Shown in pieces: positions 17,184 to 27,174 of a DNA stretch of 64,000 nucleotides. Every line of letters begins with the position of its first letter. Position 1 is the first letter of the stretch. The notes below the pieces were generated by a model, which saw only the letters and a program-made list of their open reading frames with translations, ran no database searches and was not told the DNA's origin. The translations under genes were made by a program, and so were the position numbers. Location: the NCBI GenBank assembly GCA_024280215.1, contig JAJRQO010000021.1, positions 91,827-155,826 on the forward strand. Reading direction: 5' to 3'. The DNA is from Candidatus Zixiibacteriota bacterium. GTDB taxonomy: Bacteria; Zixibacteria; MSB-5A5; GN15; FEB-12.

Positions 17184-19577
17184 ATGAAAAAGGTCTTTCT
17201 TCTCTCGTTAATGGTTCTTGCTATATCAATAGCTATAGTTCCGCGTAATGCATCAGCAATGAATTTATTGTTAAATCATCAAGGTAAACTTTCAGATGCT
17301 TCAGGAAGCCCTGTTTCAGACGGAAATTATAATATTATTTATTCTCTTTGGGATGACCCTGTATTAGGAACAATGCTTTGGACAGAAACATTGACAGTTC
17401 CAGTCGTTAATGGTCTCTTTAGTTCTGTACTTGGTCAAGTGATAGCTCCCGATCCAATGATTTTTGAGAATCAATTATATATGCAAATTCAAGTTGGCAC
17501 TGATGCTCCAATGCTTCCACGTACAGTGATGACCTCAACTCCATATGCTGCTATGGCATTGTCGGTGCCAGGCTTTACTCCAGGTCCAGACAATACTGTT
17601 ACAGGTAACTATGCCTTTGCAGCTGGTAATAACAATACTGTAATAGGTGATTATGGTTCTATTACAGGTGGACAAAATAACTATGTCGAAATGGTTAATA
17701 CAACACCTCCTCCTTTTGATACAACTGGTATGTTTGATGGCATCTCTCCATCATTTGGCTTTGATAAATCATTTGTATGTACACCTCTGGTTGGCTGGAT
17801 TGGTTCTGGTGCTTCAAATACTGCTCTTGGTGCGACTTCAATAGTCGGAGGTGGTTCTGACAACCATGCTGATGGATTTTTCTCTGCTATTCTTGGAGGT
17901 TGTCAAAATTATGCCTTAGGTGGTTATGATGTTGTTACAGGTGGTATTGATAACCGAACAGTACTAAATGGTGGATTTAGAACTATAAGTGGTGGACGGT
18001 TTAATAGAATTAACTCTTTTTGGTATTCTACCATTGGAGGTGGTGCATTTAATGCAATTGATCCACCTTCAGTCGGTGGAACAATAGGTGGTGGTTTTGT
18101 TAACAGAATTAATGGACATGTTGCGACTATTGCTGGTGGATATTTCAATACAGCTTTAGACTTTGGAGGAACTATTGGTGGTGGTCAACAAAATAGAACA
18201 ATCAGAAGATATGCAACTGTAAGCGGTGGTCAGAATAATGTAGCAAACCAAGACTATGCGACTGTTGGTGGTGGATTTGGGAATAATGCAATCGCATCGA
18301 TGTCAACTATTGGTGGTGGTGGTCAAGCAGATTTAGCTGATCCACTAAGTAACAATGAAGTCTACGATAATTACGGTACTATCTCTGGAGGTGGTCGTAA
18401 TAAAGCAGGTTCCAATGATGGTATCGAAATCAACGACCAATACACAACAATTGGTGGTGGCTATTTCAACCAAACACTCTCCAGTCATTCGACTATTGCT
18501 GGTGGAAATTTAAATACAGCGGCAGCTATTTATGCAACTGTCGGTGGTGGCTCTGACAACTATAGTGCAAACTGGGCATCAACAATTTCTGGTGGACAAT
18601 CAAATGAAGCTCTCGGATATGTTTCTACCGTTGGTGGTGGTTTGTTTAACCTATTGATTGCTGATTCTGCTGTTATTTCTGGTGGTACTCGAAATACAAA
18701 TGGTGGTGTAAGTTCAGTTATTGCAGGTGGTTCATTAAATAATGTAACTGTTGCGGGAATCCACTCTGTTGTCGGTGGTGGTACGGGGAACCTTATGCAA
18801 GCTACAGAAGCAACAATCGCTGGTGGTTCAAGAAACACAATAATAGCAGGTGGTAATAACGGAACTATTGGTGGTGGTAGTGGTAACACAGCATCATATT
18901 TTGCTACTGTTCCTGGTGGTGCTGATAATACCGCAATGGGTGAATATTCTTTTGCTGCAGGTAAAACTGCCAATGCTGTACATGCCTGTTCGTTTGTATG
19001 GTCAGATTGTTGTATTGATGCTGCAGGAGTTGCCTTGCCATTATATTCAAATGGAGCAAATACTTTTACGGCAAGAGCAACTGGTGGATTTTATTTCTTC
19101 TCTGACTGTGATACTATTTGGGATCCAACTGCTCCACCTTCAGGAACGTACCTTCCATCTGGTGGATCCATGTGGTTGAGTGGGTCAGATAAAAATCTTA
19201 AAAGAAATATCCGAGAAGTAAACAGCTCTGACCTATTGGATAAAGTTTCTTCCCTGCCGATTTACCAATGGAGTTACAAAAATCAAGATGAGTCGATTGA
19301 ACATATTGGTCCAATGGCACAGGATTTTTACAAAACATTTCAAATTGGTGATAACAATACTTCAATTGGTGCTTTAGACCCAGCGGGTATCTCACTTGCT
19401 GCAATTAAACAATTGCACAATGAAAATTCTGATTTAAAATCAGAAATTGAAATACTAAAAAAACAAGTGGCAGAGAATAATAATCTTTCTGAAAAAGTAT
19501 CTGAACTTACTCAACTTGTTCAAATTCTTTTAGCAGGAAATAATCAATCAATTAAAAATCTTGCTACTACTAAATAA
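17184..19577 (+). CDS. trimeric fibre/adhesin with YadA-like head repeats and S74 intramolecular chaperone tail
   Basis: A 797-residue exported protein. Signal peptide 1-25. Residues ~28-135 match the N-terminal domain of the coiled-coil fibre protein upstream. Residues ~140-610 contain many 12-18-residue YadA/Hep_Hag-like repeats (…ATVGGGxxN…, …TISGG(Q/R)xN…), expected to build a trimeric beta-roll. Near residue 668 begins a peptidase S74 endosialidase-type chaperone (GSDKNLKRNIREV, IYQWSYK, HIGPMAQDF, DPAGISLAAIKQL) with the likely self-cleavage Ser668/Lys670 pair, followed by a coiled coil (~740-785). AGGAG precedes the ATG. Such fibres trimerise and release the chaperone by autocleavage; the role here is probably adhesion. 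Confidence 0.85.
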   Translation: MKKVFLLSLMVLAISIAIVPRNASAMNLLLNHQGKLSDASGSPVSDGNYNIIYSLWDDPVLGTMLWTETLTVPVVNGLFSSVLGQVIAPDPMIFENQLYMQIQVGTDAPMLPRTVMTSTPYAAMALSVPGFTPGPDNTVTGNYAFAAGNNNTVIGDYGSITGGQNNYVEMVNTTPPPFDTTGMFDGISPSFGFDKSFVCTPLVGWIGSGASNTALGATSIVGGGSDNHADGFFSAILGGCQNYALGGYDVVTGGIDNRTVLNGGFRTISGGRFNRINSFWYSTIGGGAFNAIDPPSVGGTIGGGFVNRINGHVATIAGGYFNTALDFGGTIGGGQQNRTIRRYATVSGGQNNVANQDYATVGGGFGNNAIASMSTIGGGGQADLADPLSNNEVYDNYGTISGGGRNKAGSNDGIEINDQYTTIGGGYFNQTLSSHSTIAGGNLNTAAAIYATVGGGSDNYSANWASTISGGQSNEALGYVSTVGGGLFNLLIADSAVISGGTRNTNGGVSSVIAGGSLNNVTVAGIHSVVGGGTGNLMQATEATIAGGSRNTIIAGGNNGTIGGGSGNTASYFATVPGGADNTAMGEYSFAAGKTANAVHACSFVWSDCCIDAAGVALPLYSNGANTFTARATGGFYFFSDCDTIWDPTAPPSGTYLPSGGSMWLSGSDKNLKRNIREVNSSDLLDKVSSLPIYQWSYKNQDESIEHIGPMAQDFYKTFQIGDNNTSIGALDPAGISLAAIKQLHNENSDLKSEIEILKKQVAENNNLSEKVSELTQLVQILLAGNNQSIKNLATTK

Positions 19578-19598
19578 GTCATTAAACAAAATGAAGAA

Positions 19599-19633
19599 AC
19601 GCAGAAAAAATCAAAACTTTTTTCTGCGTTTTT
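19599..19633. terminator. bidirectional rho-independent terminator
   Basis: A perfect 12-bp stem ACGCAGAAAAAA / TTTTTTCTGCGT with a TTTTT tail. It separates the plus-strand fibre gene from the 3' end of the minus-strand hydrogenase operon. Confidence 0.92.
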
Positions 19634-19649
19634 GTTCAATAGAAAAAAT

Positions 19650-20711
19650 CTAACAAATTCTTGGCAACTGCTCACCAACGGGCATATCAACAATTCGACT
19701 GGTGCCAAGAGTTGTAATAAGTTGCACCAGCTTTGTTTTCTCATCTACGACATCACCAATTATAACAGCATCTTTTCCAAGTGGATGAAGACGCAAAGCC
19801 TCGAGAACTTCTATTGCTCTGTCTGCTTTGACGACAACAATCATCTTTCCTTCATTGGCAATATATAATGGATCAAGCCCTAAAATTTCGCATGCCCCCC
19901 GTACAGGTTGACTGACAGGGAGAAATTCTTCTTTGATTCGTATACCAACATTTGAAGATTGAGCAAACTCATTTAATGTCGCTGCAACTCCACCACGTGT
20001 CGGATCACGAAAAGCATGTATTGACGAGCCACCAACTTTTAAAGCGATCTGCACTAACTCATGTACTGGGGCAGTATCGGACTTTATTGGAGATTGAAAT
20101 GAGAGCCCTTCACGTTTTGAAAGAATACAAATCCCATGATCGGCAATCGTGCCACTAACAATAATCAGATCATCAGGCATAAGACAATCAGCACCGATTT
20201 TGTAATCATGTTTAATCATTCCAATACCAGAAGTGTTAATAAATATTTTATCCCCTTTCCCCTTATTAACAACCTTGGTATCTCCAGTAACAATTTTAAC
20301 TCCAGACGATGAGGCGGCAAGTTTCATTGAGATAACAATTTTTTTTAAATTTTCCAATAAGAAACCCTCTTCAATGATAAATCCACAACTTAGATATAGA
20401 GGTATTGCTCCAGCCATTGCTACATCATTGACAGTACCATTCACAGCTAAGTCACCAATATCTCCACCAGGGAAAAAGATAGGATCTACTACATACGAAT
20501 CTGTGCTAAAAGATAATTTTTTACAATCAATTTGTAAGATAGCGTTATCATCTTGTTTGTTTAATTCATCATTTGCAAATGCCCAGACAAAAAGTTTTGA
20601 AATTAAGTCATTCGACATCTGCCCACCCGAACCATGGACAAGCTGAATTCTATCATGCTTTGTAATCGGAAGTGGACAGGTGAACTCATCTGGATCTATC
20701 TGTTTTTTCAT
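19650..20711 (-). CDS. hypE: hydrogenase maturation protein HypE
   Basis: Dehydrates the carbamoyl group on its own C-terminal Cys to a thiocyanate, which supplies the CN ligands of the NiFe centre. The 353-residue protein belongs to the PurM/AIR-synthase-like ATP-binding family: [54 protein letters not shown] and [15 protein letters not shown] are all present. The C-terminus is the expected PRIC with the acceptor Cys. The start overlaps the hypD stop (ATGA). It is the last gene of the hydrogenase operon. Confidence 0.97.
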   Translation of the reverse strand: MKKQIDPDEFTCPLPITKHDRIQLVHGSGGQMSNDLISKLFVWAFANDELNKQDDNAILQIDCKKLSFSTDSYVVDPIFFPGGDIGDLAVNGTVNDVAMAGAIPLYLSCGFIIEEGFLLENLKKIVISMKLAASSSGVKIVTGDTKVVNKGKGDKIFINTSGIGMIKHDYKIGADCLMPDDLIIVSGTIADHGICILSKREGLSFQSPIKSDTAPVHELVQIALKVGGSSIHAFRDPTRGGVAATLNEFAQSSNVGIRIKEEFLPVSQPVRGACEILGLDPLYIANEGKMIVVVKADRAIEVLEALRLHPLGKDAVIIGDVVDEKTKLVQLITTLGTSRIVDMPVGEQLPRIC

Positions 20712-21805
20712 TTTAGATTTTCCTGTCTGTTATAAGCGTAGTATGCAGCACATGCCCCCTCCGATGAAACCATGGTCGCACCAAGAGGATTTTTCGGAGT
20801 ACACTTTTTGCCAAACGCGTTACATTCGTGTGGTTTCTTGAGTCCTTGCAAAATAATTCCAGAGATGCATTCTTTTGGTTCATCAACTTTTAAATTTTCA
20901 ACATCAAATATTTTTTCCGCATCATAAACAGCCATCTCATCACGGAGTATCATACCACTCTCAGGAATAAGACCTATACCTCGCCATTTTTGGTCTGAGA
21001 TTTCAAATACTTTATTGATGATATCAATAGCAGAACTGTTCCCGTCACGATTGACCACTCGTGCATATTGATTTTCAACTTCATGACGTCCCTCTTCAAG
21101 TTGCCTGACTACCATCAAGATTCCTTCCAGAATATCAACAGGTTCAAACCCTGTTGCAACAATCGGAAGTTTAAATTTTGCCGCAAGCGGATAATACTCA
21201 TCCAGTCCCATCACCGTACAAACATGACCAGCCGCAAGATATCCATTGACTCGATTATTCGGAGAGTTGAGCAAAGCAATCATCGCAGGTGGTACCAACA
21301 CATGAGAAACCAATAGTGAAAAATTATCAATCCCCTGCACTTTTGCCTGCCACGCTGCCATGGCGGTAAGAGGAGCAGTCGTCTCGAAACCAACAGCAAA
21401 GAAAACAACTTTCTTCATTGGGTTATCTTTAGCAATTTGTAAGGCATCAAGTGGTGAATAAACAAACCGCACATCGCCACCTTCTGACTTTACCATAAAT
21501 AAATCTTTTTTTGAACCTGGCACTCGAAGCATATCACCAAACGATGTAAAGATAACATCATCACGTGATGCTATCGCCAACGCTTTATCAATTTTTTCAA
21601 GAGGAGTTACACAGACAGGACAGCCAGGGCCATGGACAAGTTCTATAGATTTTGGAATCAGTTGATCTATACCATTTTTCAAAATAGAATGTGTCTGTCC
21701 ACCACAAATTTCCATGATGACCCAATCTTTAGTAGTAACGGCATGGATTTCATCAACAATTTTTTTAGCAATATACGGGTCACGGAACTCATCAAGATAT
21801 TTCAT
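20708..21805 (-). CDS. hypD: hydrogenase maturation protein HypD
   Basis: Scaffold [4Fe-4S] protein on which, with HypC, the Fe(CN)2CO unit is assembled. All family motifs are visible in the 365 residues: [39 protein letters not shown] and the C-terminal cluster-binding region [32 protein letters not shown]. It lies 3 bases after hypC and overlaps hypE by 4. Confidence 0.97.
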   Translation of the reverse strand: MKYLDEFRDPYIAKKIVDEIHAVTTKDWVIMEICGGQTHSILKNGIDQLIPKSIELVHGPGCPVCVTPLEKIDKALAIASRDDVIFTSFGDMLRVPGSKKDLFMVKSEGGDVRFVYSPLDALQIAKDNPMKKVVFFAVGFETTAPLTAMAAWQAKVQGIDNFSLLVSHVLVPPAMIALLNSPNNRVNGYLAAGHVCTVMGLDEYYPLAAKFKLPIVATGFEPVDILEGILMVVRQLEEGRHEVENQYARVVNRDGNSSAIDIINKVFEISDQKWRGIGLIPESGMILRDEMAVYDAEKIFDVENLKVDEPKECISGIILQGLKKPHECNAFGKKCTPKNPLGATMVSSEGACAAYYAYNRQENLK

Positions 21806-21808
21806 AAT

Positions 21809-22087
21809 CTATATCTTTTCTTTCAAAGGCATACCAAAAACATCAAGACCTTCTTTTTCAGCTTTGGCAGTCATTTCATCCCATAACTCAAAAGTCTTTT
21901 GTGCTTCTTTTTCATTAATTTTATTTAGAGCAAAGCCAGCATGAACAATAACATACTCACCAACTTTCACATCAGCAACATAAGCAAGACAAGCCTCTTT
22001 GATTGTTCCAGCAAAATCAATTTTGCCCATGAGCATACTGTTCACATCATATAGTTCAATAACTTTTCCAGGAATAGCAAGACACAT
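21809..22087 (-). CDS. hypC: hydrogenase maturation chaperone HypC
   Basis: A 92-residue chaperone that carries the iron precursor with HypD and delivers it to the hydrogenase large subunit. The N-terminus MCLAIPGKVIEL provides the essential Cys2 after Met removal, and YVADVKVGEYVIVHAGFALNKI is the OB-fold core. The true start is the ATG at 22087, with AAAGGAG 8 bases upstream. It begins one base after the hypF stop. Its C-terminal ~20 residues (EKEGLDVFGMPLKEKI) are slightly longer than usual. Confidence 0.95.
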   Translation of the reverse strand: MCLAIPGKVIELYDVNSMLMGKIDFAGTIKEACLAYVADVKVGEYVIVHAGFALNKINEKEAQKTFELWDEMTAKAEKEGLDVFGMPLKEKI

Positions 22088-22088
22088 A

Positions 22089-24359
22089 TCAAACTCCTTT
22101 CTTTTGTGCTGATAGTTGTGCATCGGCAATCATTATTTGCCCTAACGCCAACCCTCCATCATTGGTTGGCAGTTCTTTGTGAGTAAGCAAATTAAATTTT
22201 TCATTTTGTAAACGTAAAGATATATATTCAAAGAACAATTTATTTTGATAAACCCCACCGCTCAACGCAACTGTATCGATAGCAAACTTTTCACGAGCAG
22301 ACAAAACGGCTGCTACAAAGTATTCAGCTAATTGATAATGAAAATATAGTGCAATCTGAGCAGTTGGTTTATTCTCTTGAATCATTTCTACAATTTTGCG
22401 GATTAGTTTATCAGTATCAATGACAGAGCCAACATTTTTAATTGGTTGTACATCAAATCGAGTTGTTGAGTTTGCTATGTTTTCAAGTTCAATCGCTGCT
22501 TGGGCATCGTAAGTAATAGCATGTTTTATATTAAGAAGTGCCGAAACGGCATCAAACAATCGTCCACAACTTGAAGTAAGTGGAGAGTTTATTTTTTTCT
22601 CTATCATTTGACAGACTAAGTCTGTTTTTTCTTTACTTATTGATCGCATAAAGGGAATATTTTCAGGGATTTTGTTCCCATAGGCTGAGTATAAACAGGA
22701 CAACGCCATCCGCCACGGTTCTTTAATTGCAACGGTTCCCCCAGGGAGGGCGACCTGCTTGAGCGAACAGAACCGTTCTACGTTTAAGGCATCGCCAACC
22801 AATATTTCCCCGCCCCAGATAGTACCATCAGTACCAAAACCAGTACCGTCCAAAATTATACCGATAGTCTTGTCATAATAATTATTTTCAGCCATCACAG
22901 AAACCATATGAGCATGATGATGTTGAATCGCTATCGTAGGAAGGGTTTGTTTTTTCGCCCATTTGGTAGACAAATATTCAGGATGTAAATCATAGGCAAT
23001 AGCTGTAGGTTTTGCCTCTAAAATTTTTGAAAAATGAGAGATAGAATCCTCAAAAAAATTATACGCTTTTGGATTATCTAAGTCTCCAATGTATTGACTC
23101 ATAAAAACATTATTTTCTCTTGAGAAAGCGATTGAATTTTTCAACTCTCCCCCAACAGCAAGCACGCAATGCCTGATGTTTTTATTAATAAAGTGAGGCG
23201 ATGGAACAAATCCCCGTGAACGTCGTATGATTTGTGTGTAGTCAGAAACAACACGAACTATAGAATCGTCGCATCGTTGTAGTATATTTCTGTTATGTAA
23301 TAAAAAATAATCAGCAACAGAAGACAAACGCTCAATTGCTTCGTGATTGTCAATAGCAATTGGTTCTTCAGATAAATTTGCAGATGTCATAACAAGTGTA
23401 TCAAAGTTATTTTGTAATAAGAGATGATGCAAAGGTGAATATGCAAGCATGAAGCCGAGCATTTTATTTTTAGGTGCAATATTTACTTGAAGTGTGCAGT
23501 TCCCTTTTTTCTCCATCAGAACTATCGGACGTTTATTACTTATAAGCAGTTCTGACTCCTGCTTTGAGACATAACAATATTTTTGTATTGTTTGTATGTC
23601 TCTTGACATCATGGCGAATGGCTTTTCAGCTCGTCCTTTTCGATCACGAAGTTTTTCTATAGCCTTACTATTATTTGAATCAACGGCAAGATGAAAACCA
23701 CCGATCCCTTTGATAGCTATAATTTTTCCATCTTGTAACAATGAGATAACATCTTCAATAGGACTCTCTGTACTCATTTCACTTGTACCATCATGCAACG
23801 AAAGTTGTGGACCACAGACTGAACATGCATTTGGTTGTGCGTGGAAGCGTCGATTTGAAGGGTCATCGTATTCTGTCTGACAGTTTGAGCATAGAGGGAA
23901 TTCTGACATTGACGTTAATGTTCTATCATACGGTGTTCCTTTTATAATTGTGTAACGAGGTCCGCAGTTTGTACAATTTATAAATGGGTACTTATAGCGA
24001 CGGTCATTTGCGTCAAACAGCTCCTCTAAGCAGTCATCACAAGTAGCTATATCGGGAGAAATGAATGTCGTCGGTTTCGTAATATGAGAGCTTTTCTGAA
24101 TTTTAAAATCGACATCATGACATACAAGAATATCATCAATTCTGTAATCAGTGATTTGTGCAAGAGGAGGTGGGGCAGTTTTAAGTTGTGAATGAAAACT
24201 TTCAAGATTGTTTTTCTCCCCCTCAATTTCTATAACAACTCCCTCAGAATTATTACTTACATATCCGCACAGAGTTAATTCTTTGGCAAGACGATAGACA
24301 TGTGGTCTGAAACCAACACCTTGTACGATACCATTAATTCTGATTTTCTCTCTTTTCAT
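22089..24359 (-). CDS. hypF: carbamoyltransferase HypF
   Basis: Makes carbamoyl adenylate from carbamoyl phosphate and transfers the carbamoyl group to HypE. Domain order in the 756 residues: acylphosphatase-like (RINGIVQGVGFRPHVYRLA), two zinc knuckles (CDDCLEELFD…CTNCGPRYTI; CSNCQTEYDD…CSVCGPQ), YrdC-like (IKGIGGFHLAVDSNN…RKGRAEKPFAMM) and a Kae1-like carbamoyltransferase domain (AIQHHHAHMVSVMAENN, ALSGGVYQNKLFFEYI, PTNDGGLALGQ). The start is at 24359 or, equally possible, the in-frame ATG at 24365. Both give the family length and lie just after the hypB stop. The ribosome-binding site is weak, which suggests coupling to hypB. Confidence 0.96.
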   Translation of the reverse strand: MKREKIRINGIVQGVGFRPHVYRLAKELTLCGYVSNNSEGVVIEIEGEKNNLESFHSQLKTAPPPLAQITDYRIDDILVCHDVDFKIQKSSHITKPTTFISPDIATCDDCLEELFDANDRRYKYPFINCTNCGPRYTIIKGTPYDRTLTSMSEFPLCSNCQTEYDDPSNRRFHAQPNACSVCGPQLSLHDGTSEMSTESPIEDVISLLQDGKIIAIKGIGGFHLAVDSNNSKAIEKLRDRKGRAEKPFAMMSRDIQTIQKYCYVSKQESELLISNKRPIVLMEKKGNCTLQVNIAPKNKMLGFMLAYSPLHHLLLQNNFDTLVMTSANLSEEPIAIDNHEAIERLSSVADYFLLHNRNILQRCDDSIVRVVSDYTQIIRRSRGFVPSPHFINKNIRHCVLAVGGELKNSIAFSRENNVFMSQYIGDLDNPKAYNFFEDSISHFSKILEAKPTAIAYDLHPEYLSTKWAKKQTLPTIAIQHHHAHMVSVMAENNYYDKTIGIILDGTGFGTDGTIWGGEILVGDALNVERFCSLKQVALPGGTVAIKEPWRMALSCLYSAYGNKIPENIPFMRSISKEKTDLVCQMIEKKINSPLTSSCGRLFDAVSALLNIKHAITYDAQAAIELENIANSTTRFDVQPIKNVGSVIDTDKLIRKIVEMIQENKPTAQIALYFHYQLAEYFVAAVLSAREKFAIDTVALSGGVYQNKLFFEYISLRLQNEKFNLLTHKELPTNDGGLALGQIMIADAQLSAQKKGV

Positions 24360-24375
24360 ACACATACAAATATAT

Positions 24376-25050
24376 CTACCAGTTGTCAGATTTCTTAAAG
24401 GCAACTTGTTCAACAAGCCAATCAAACCATTTAGGTAACCCATCACCTGTGCGACAGGATAGTTCAAAAACCTTAAGTTGTCCGTTTATTTTTTTGGCGT
24501 TTTCTTTTACGGTGTGAAGTTCAAAATCAGAGAAGCCAAGCAAGTCAGTTTTATTTACAATCATCACCGACGACCTTCGAAACATACCTGGATATTTAAG
24601 AGGTTTATCATCTCCTTCTGTCGTACTAATCAACACAATTTTCATATCCTCACCAAGATCATAGCTTGATGGACAAACCAAATTGCCAACATTTTCAATC
24701 ACAAAAAGGTCAATTTTTGCAAGGTCAAACTGCTCAATAGATTTTAGAATCATACTGGCATCAAGATGACAACTTCCGCCAGTTACAATCGGACGAACCA
24801 TTTTCCCGCCTGCCTTGATAAGACGGTTAGCATCATTTTCAGTTTGAACATCCCCCGCAACCAATGCAATATTGAGTTTGTCATTTAGTTGTCCAATGGT
24901 TTTCTCAAGCAACGATGTCTTTCCCGACCCAGGTGAGCTAACAAGATTGATGACAAAAACAGAATGCTCTTGAAATTTTTTTCGAAGTTCTTGTGCTAAA
25001 ATGTCATTTTCTGAGAGAACTTTTTTTTCAATCATAATTTTTTCAGGCAT
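24376..25050 (-). CDS. hypB: hydrogenase nickel incorporation GTPase HypB
   Basis: A 224-residue SIMIBI-class GTPase that, with HypA, loads nickel into the large subunit. The P-loop is SSPGSGKTSL, and the metal-binding GGSCHLDASM segment, the ENVGNLVCPSSYDLGED switch and the NKTDLLGF guanine-specificity motif are present. The N-terminal CxxCGC high-affinity nickel site and the His-rich stretch of some homologues are absent (MPEKIMIEKKVLSEND), so nickel storage is not expected. It lies 12 bases after hypA. Confidence 0.96.
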   Translation of the reverse strand: MPEKIMIEKKVLSENDILAQELRKKFQEHSVFVINLVSSPGSGKTSLLEKTIGQLNDKLNIALVAGDVQTENDANRLIKAGGKMVRPIVTGGSCHLDASMILKSIEQFDLAKIDLFVIENVGNLVCPSSYDLGEDMKIVLISTTEGDDKPLKYPGMFRRSSVMIVNKTDLLGFSDFELHTVKENAKKINGQLKVFELSCRTGDGLPKWFDWLVEQVAFKKSDNW

Positions 25051-25062
25051 GATAATTCCTTT

Positions 25063-25407
25063 TTATTCATCTGCTTCGATGTAAGCGATTTCAAGTTCGT
25101 TGCCTTGATTCATATTTATATCATTTGATTGACAGTTTGGACAGATAAAAATAAATTCCATCACTTCAAAATTAGTCTGACATTTCTTGCAGTACCCTTT
25201 AACTCGGATTATTTCTATCAAAAGTTTTGTTTGAGCTAATTCGGTATTTTTCGTGATTGCTGCAAACCCAAACTGTAGAGAATCAGGTACGATATCAGTC
25301 AAGGCTCCAATTTTCAAGCCTATCTTAGACACAGATTTAATATTACGAGTTTTCACTTCTTGTATTACGGTATTCACTATTGAGGATGCTATTGAAAGTT
25401 CATGCAT
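25063..25407 (-). CDS. hypA: hydrogenase nickel chaperone HypA
   Basis: A 114-residue nickel metallochaperone. The nickel-binding N-terminus MHELSIASSIV (Met1, His2) is intact, and the structural zinc site has two CxxC motifs (YCKKCQTNFE and FICPNCQS). Its ATG shares one base with the stop of the preceding protease gene (TAATG), so it is translationally coupled. Confidence 0.96.
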   Translation of the reverse strand: MHELSIASSIVNTVIQEVKTRNIKSVSKIGLKIGALTDIVPDSLQFGFAAITKNTELAQTKLLIEIIRVKGYCKKCQTNFEVMEFIFICPNCQSNDINMNQGNELEIAYIEADE

Positions 25408-25874
25408 TACGAAGTATATGTTTTAATATTGTTAATGTCAGCTTTTAATAATTCAATCAATTCTATCTTAGCATGCTCCACTTCAGGCGAAAGCTCTGTG
25501 CCATAGTCAAAATTTTCCCCTTCGATACCATAGACTTGCATTGTTTTAGGAAGTTTGTGAAGTGTCTTCGCAAGTTTTACAGCTTCAGGAAGAGCAAACA
25601 GATGTGATGAAGTTTGAAACAAATCAGATTCTAATTTGTCTTTTGACAGGTCGATTTGATGAATCGCCCCCACTTCTCGGTCAGAATTAACAGCATCAAT
25701 AAGAATCACATGGTCAAAATCTTCCCATAAATTTATAAGAGCAATCCCTTCACCCGACGATCTCTGAATAGTGACCTCTTCTAATTCACAGGTTGATAAA
25801 CTGTCGGCTATTTCCAAACCGACAGCATCATCTGAACGAAACTGATTACCTATCCCAATTACAAGAATTGACAT
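25407..25874 (-). CDS. hydrogenase maturation endopeptidase (M52 family)
   Basis: A 155-residue protease of the HyaD/HybD/HoxW/FrxA type that removes the C-terminal peptide of the large subunit after nickel insertion. The motifs GIGNQFRSDDAVGLEIAD and LIDAVNSDREVG carry the two acidic nickel-sensing residues, and SSHLFALPEAVKLAKTL supplies the conserved His. It lies one base after the large-subunit stop, in the usual place for its substrate pair. Confidence 0.93.
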   Translation of the reverse strand: MSILVIGIGNQFRSDDAVGLEIADSLSTCELEEVTIQRSSGEGIALINLWEDFDHVILIDAVNSDREVGAIHQIDLSKDKLESDLFQTSSHLFALPEAVKLAKTLHKLPKTMQVYGIEGENFDYGTELSPEVEHAKIELIELLKADINNIKTYTS

Positions 25875-25875
25875 T

Positions 25876-27174
25876 TTATTCTCTATCTATTGATACTTTT
25901 AAAAAGTGACAGGAACAAGAAATACATGGATCATAGTTTCTGATTGCCTGTTCACATTTCCAAGTTATCTCTTCATCCGACAAATTAATAATTAATGGAA
26001 TCAACTCACGTAAATCAGACTCAATTGATTTTTGATTTTGCGATGTAGGTGGTACAATATTTGCATTGGTTACTAATCCATTTGAATCAAGATTATAGCG
26101 ATGATAACAAATCCCGCGTGGAGCCTCTGTGCAACCATAGCCAACAGATTCTTTAGGATTGATTTCTATATACGGTTTTTTAGGTTCTACATAATTTTCA
26201 ATAATTCGAATGGCCTCATTGACGGCATGAAGAGTTTCTACCGATCGAATGATAATAGACTTAAATGGATTATAACATTCCTCTTTTAAGCCAGCATCTT
26301 TGGCAGCTTTTTGTACCTCAGAAGAAAACTTATCAAAATTTAAAGCATATCGAGCTAATGGTCCAACTTTATATTTACCACGTTCTTTTAATTTACAATG
26401 AAGCGAAGTAGAGTGTTCAACTTGTTCTTCCTCAAAATGTTTTTCAAAATCAGCGACATCTATATCGAGTCCTTTGTTAGAAACAATTCGTCCTTCATTA
26501 AATGGATATTCATCAGGATGTCTAAGAGCAACAAACTCATAATCCTGTTCAAAATCAGGATAAGTGAGAGTTGATGTTAGTTTTATCATACTATGAGCAG
26601 CAGTACGAGCCCATTTTAAATTTTCAAGCAAAGAATTAAAATCTTTCTTTGTAGGTAGTTTGTAAAAGCCACCAACTTTTACATTGATAGGATGAATCTC
26701 ACGACCACCTAAAAGAGTAACAATTTCATTACCAATTTTTTTTAACCGCAACCCTTCATTGACTACTTCGGGATGATCTTTAGCAAGTTGTATTGCATCT
26801 TGATATCCTAAGAAATCTGGAGCATGCAACATATAGACATGTAGCACATGACTTTCTATCCACTCACCACAATAAATTAAACGTCGTAGCTCTCGTAAAT
26901 TATTATCAAGCGATGCCCCCAAGGCATTTTCTATCGCATGTACTGCTCCCATTTGGTATGCGACTGGACAGATACCACAAATACGAGCAGTAATATCAGG
27001 AACTTCGGAAAAATGTCGTTCTCTTAAAAATGCTTCGAAAAACCGAGGTGGTTCAAATATCTTAAATTTTATATCTTGAACTTTATCATCTTTTATTTTT
27101 AGATAGAGAGATCCTTCGCCCTCAACTCTGGCAAGGTAATCAACGTTTATAATTTTTGTTTTACTTTTGTTCAT
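25876..27174 (-). CDS. hydA: group 3b [NiFe]-hydrogenase large (alpha) subunit
   Basis: Catalytic subunit holding the NiFe(CN)2CO site of a soluble bidirectional NAD(P)-linked hydrogenase (sulfhydrogenase type). The N-terminal L1 motif is [20 protein letters not shown] and the C-terminal L2 motif is DPCISCSCH; the four Cys ligands are all present. The peptide beyond the L2 His is short (FLKVSIDRE, nine residues), in line with the short cleaved tails of group 3b enzymes. The real start is the ATG at 27174 ([21 protein letters not shown]), inside the last 14 bases of the small-subunit gene. It gives 432 residues. Confidence 0.95.
   Translation of the reverse strand: MNKSKTKIINVDYLARVEGEGSLYLKIKDDKVQDIKFKIFEPPRFFEAFLRERHFSEVPDITARICGICPVAYQMGAVHAIENALGASLDNNLRELRRLIYCGEWIESHVLHVYMLHAPDFLGYQDAIQLAKDHPEVVNEGLRLKKIGNEIVTLLGGREIHPINVKVGGFYKLPTKKDFNSLLENLKWARTAAHSMIKLTSTLTYPDFEQDYEFVALRHPDEYPFNEGRIVSNKGLDIDVADFEKHFEEEQVEHSTSLHCKLKERGKYKVGPLARYALNFDKFSSEVQKAAKDAGLKEECYNPFKSIIIRSVETLHAVNEAIRIIENYVEPKKPYIEINPKESVGYGCTEAPRGICYHRYNLDSNGLVTNANIVPPTSQNQKSIESDLRELIPLIINLSDEEITWKCEQAIRNYDPCISCSCHFLKVSIDRE

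Noticed and set aside
17600-18960. Regularly spaced short DNA repeats (ggtggtgg…aat) that look array-like
   Set aside because: They are the coding repeats of the YadA-like head (GGG/N motifs) in an intact reading frame, with variable spacing and no palindromic units; not a CRISPR array.
18560-18973. A 137-codon open frame antisense to the head repeats
   Set aside because: Pro-rich low-complexity shadow of the GGT/GGA glycine codons on the other strand; no ribosome-binding site.
14786-19577. Possible prophage tail-fibre module
   Set aside because: S74 and fibre-like domains are present, but each protein has a signal peptide, one has a dockerin-like tail, and no capsid, terminase, integrase or lysis gene is near.
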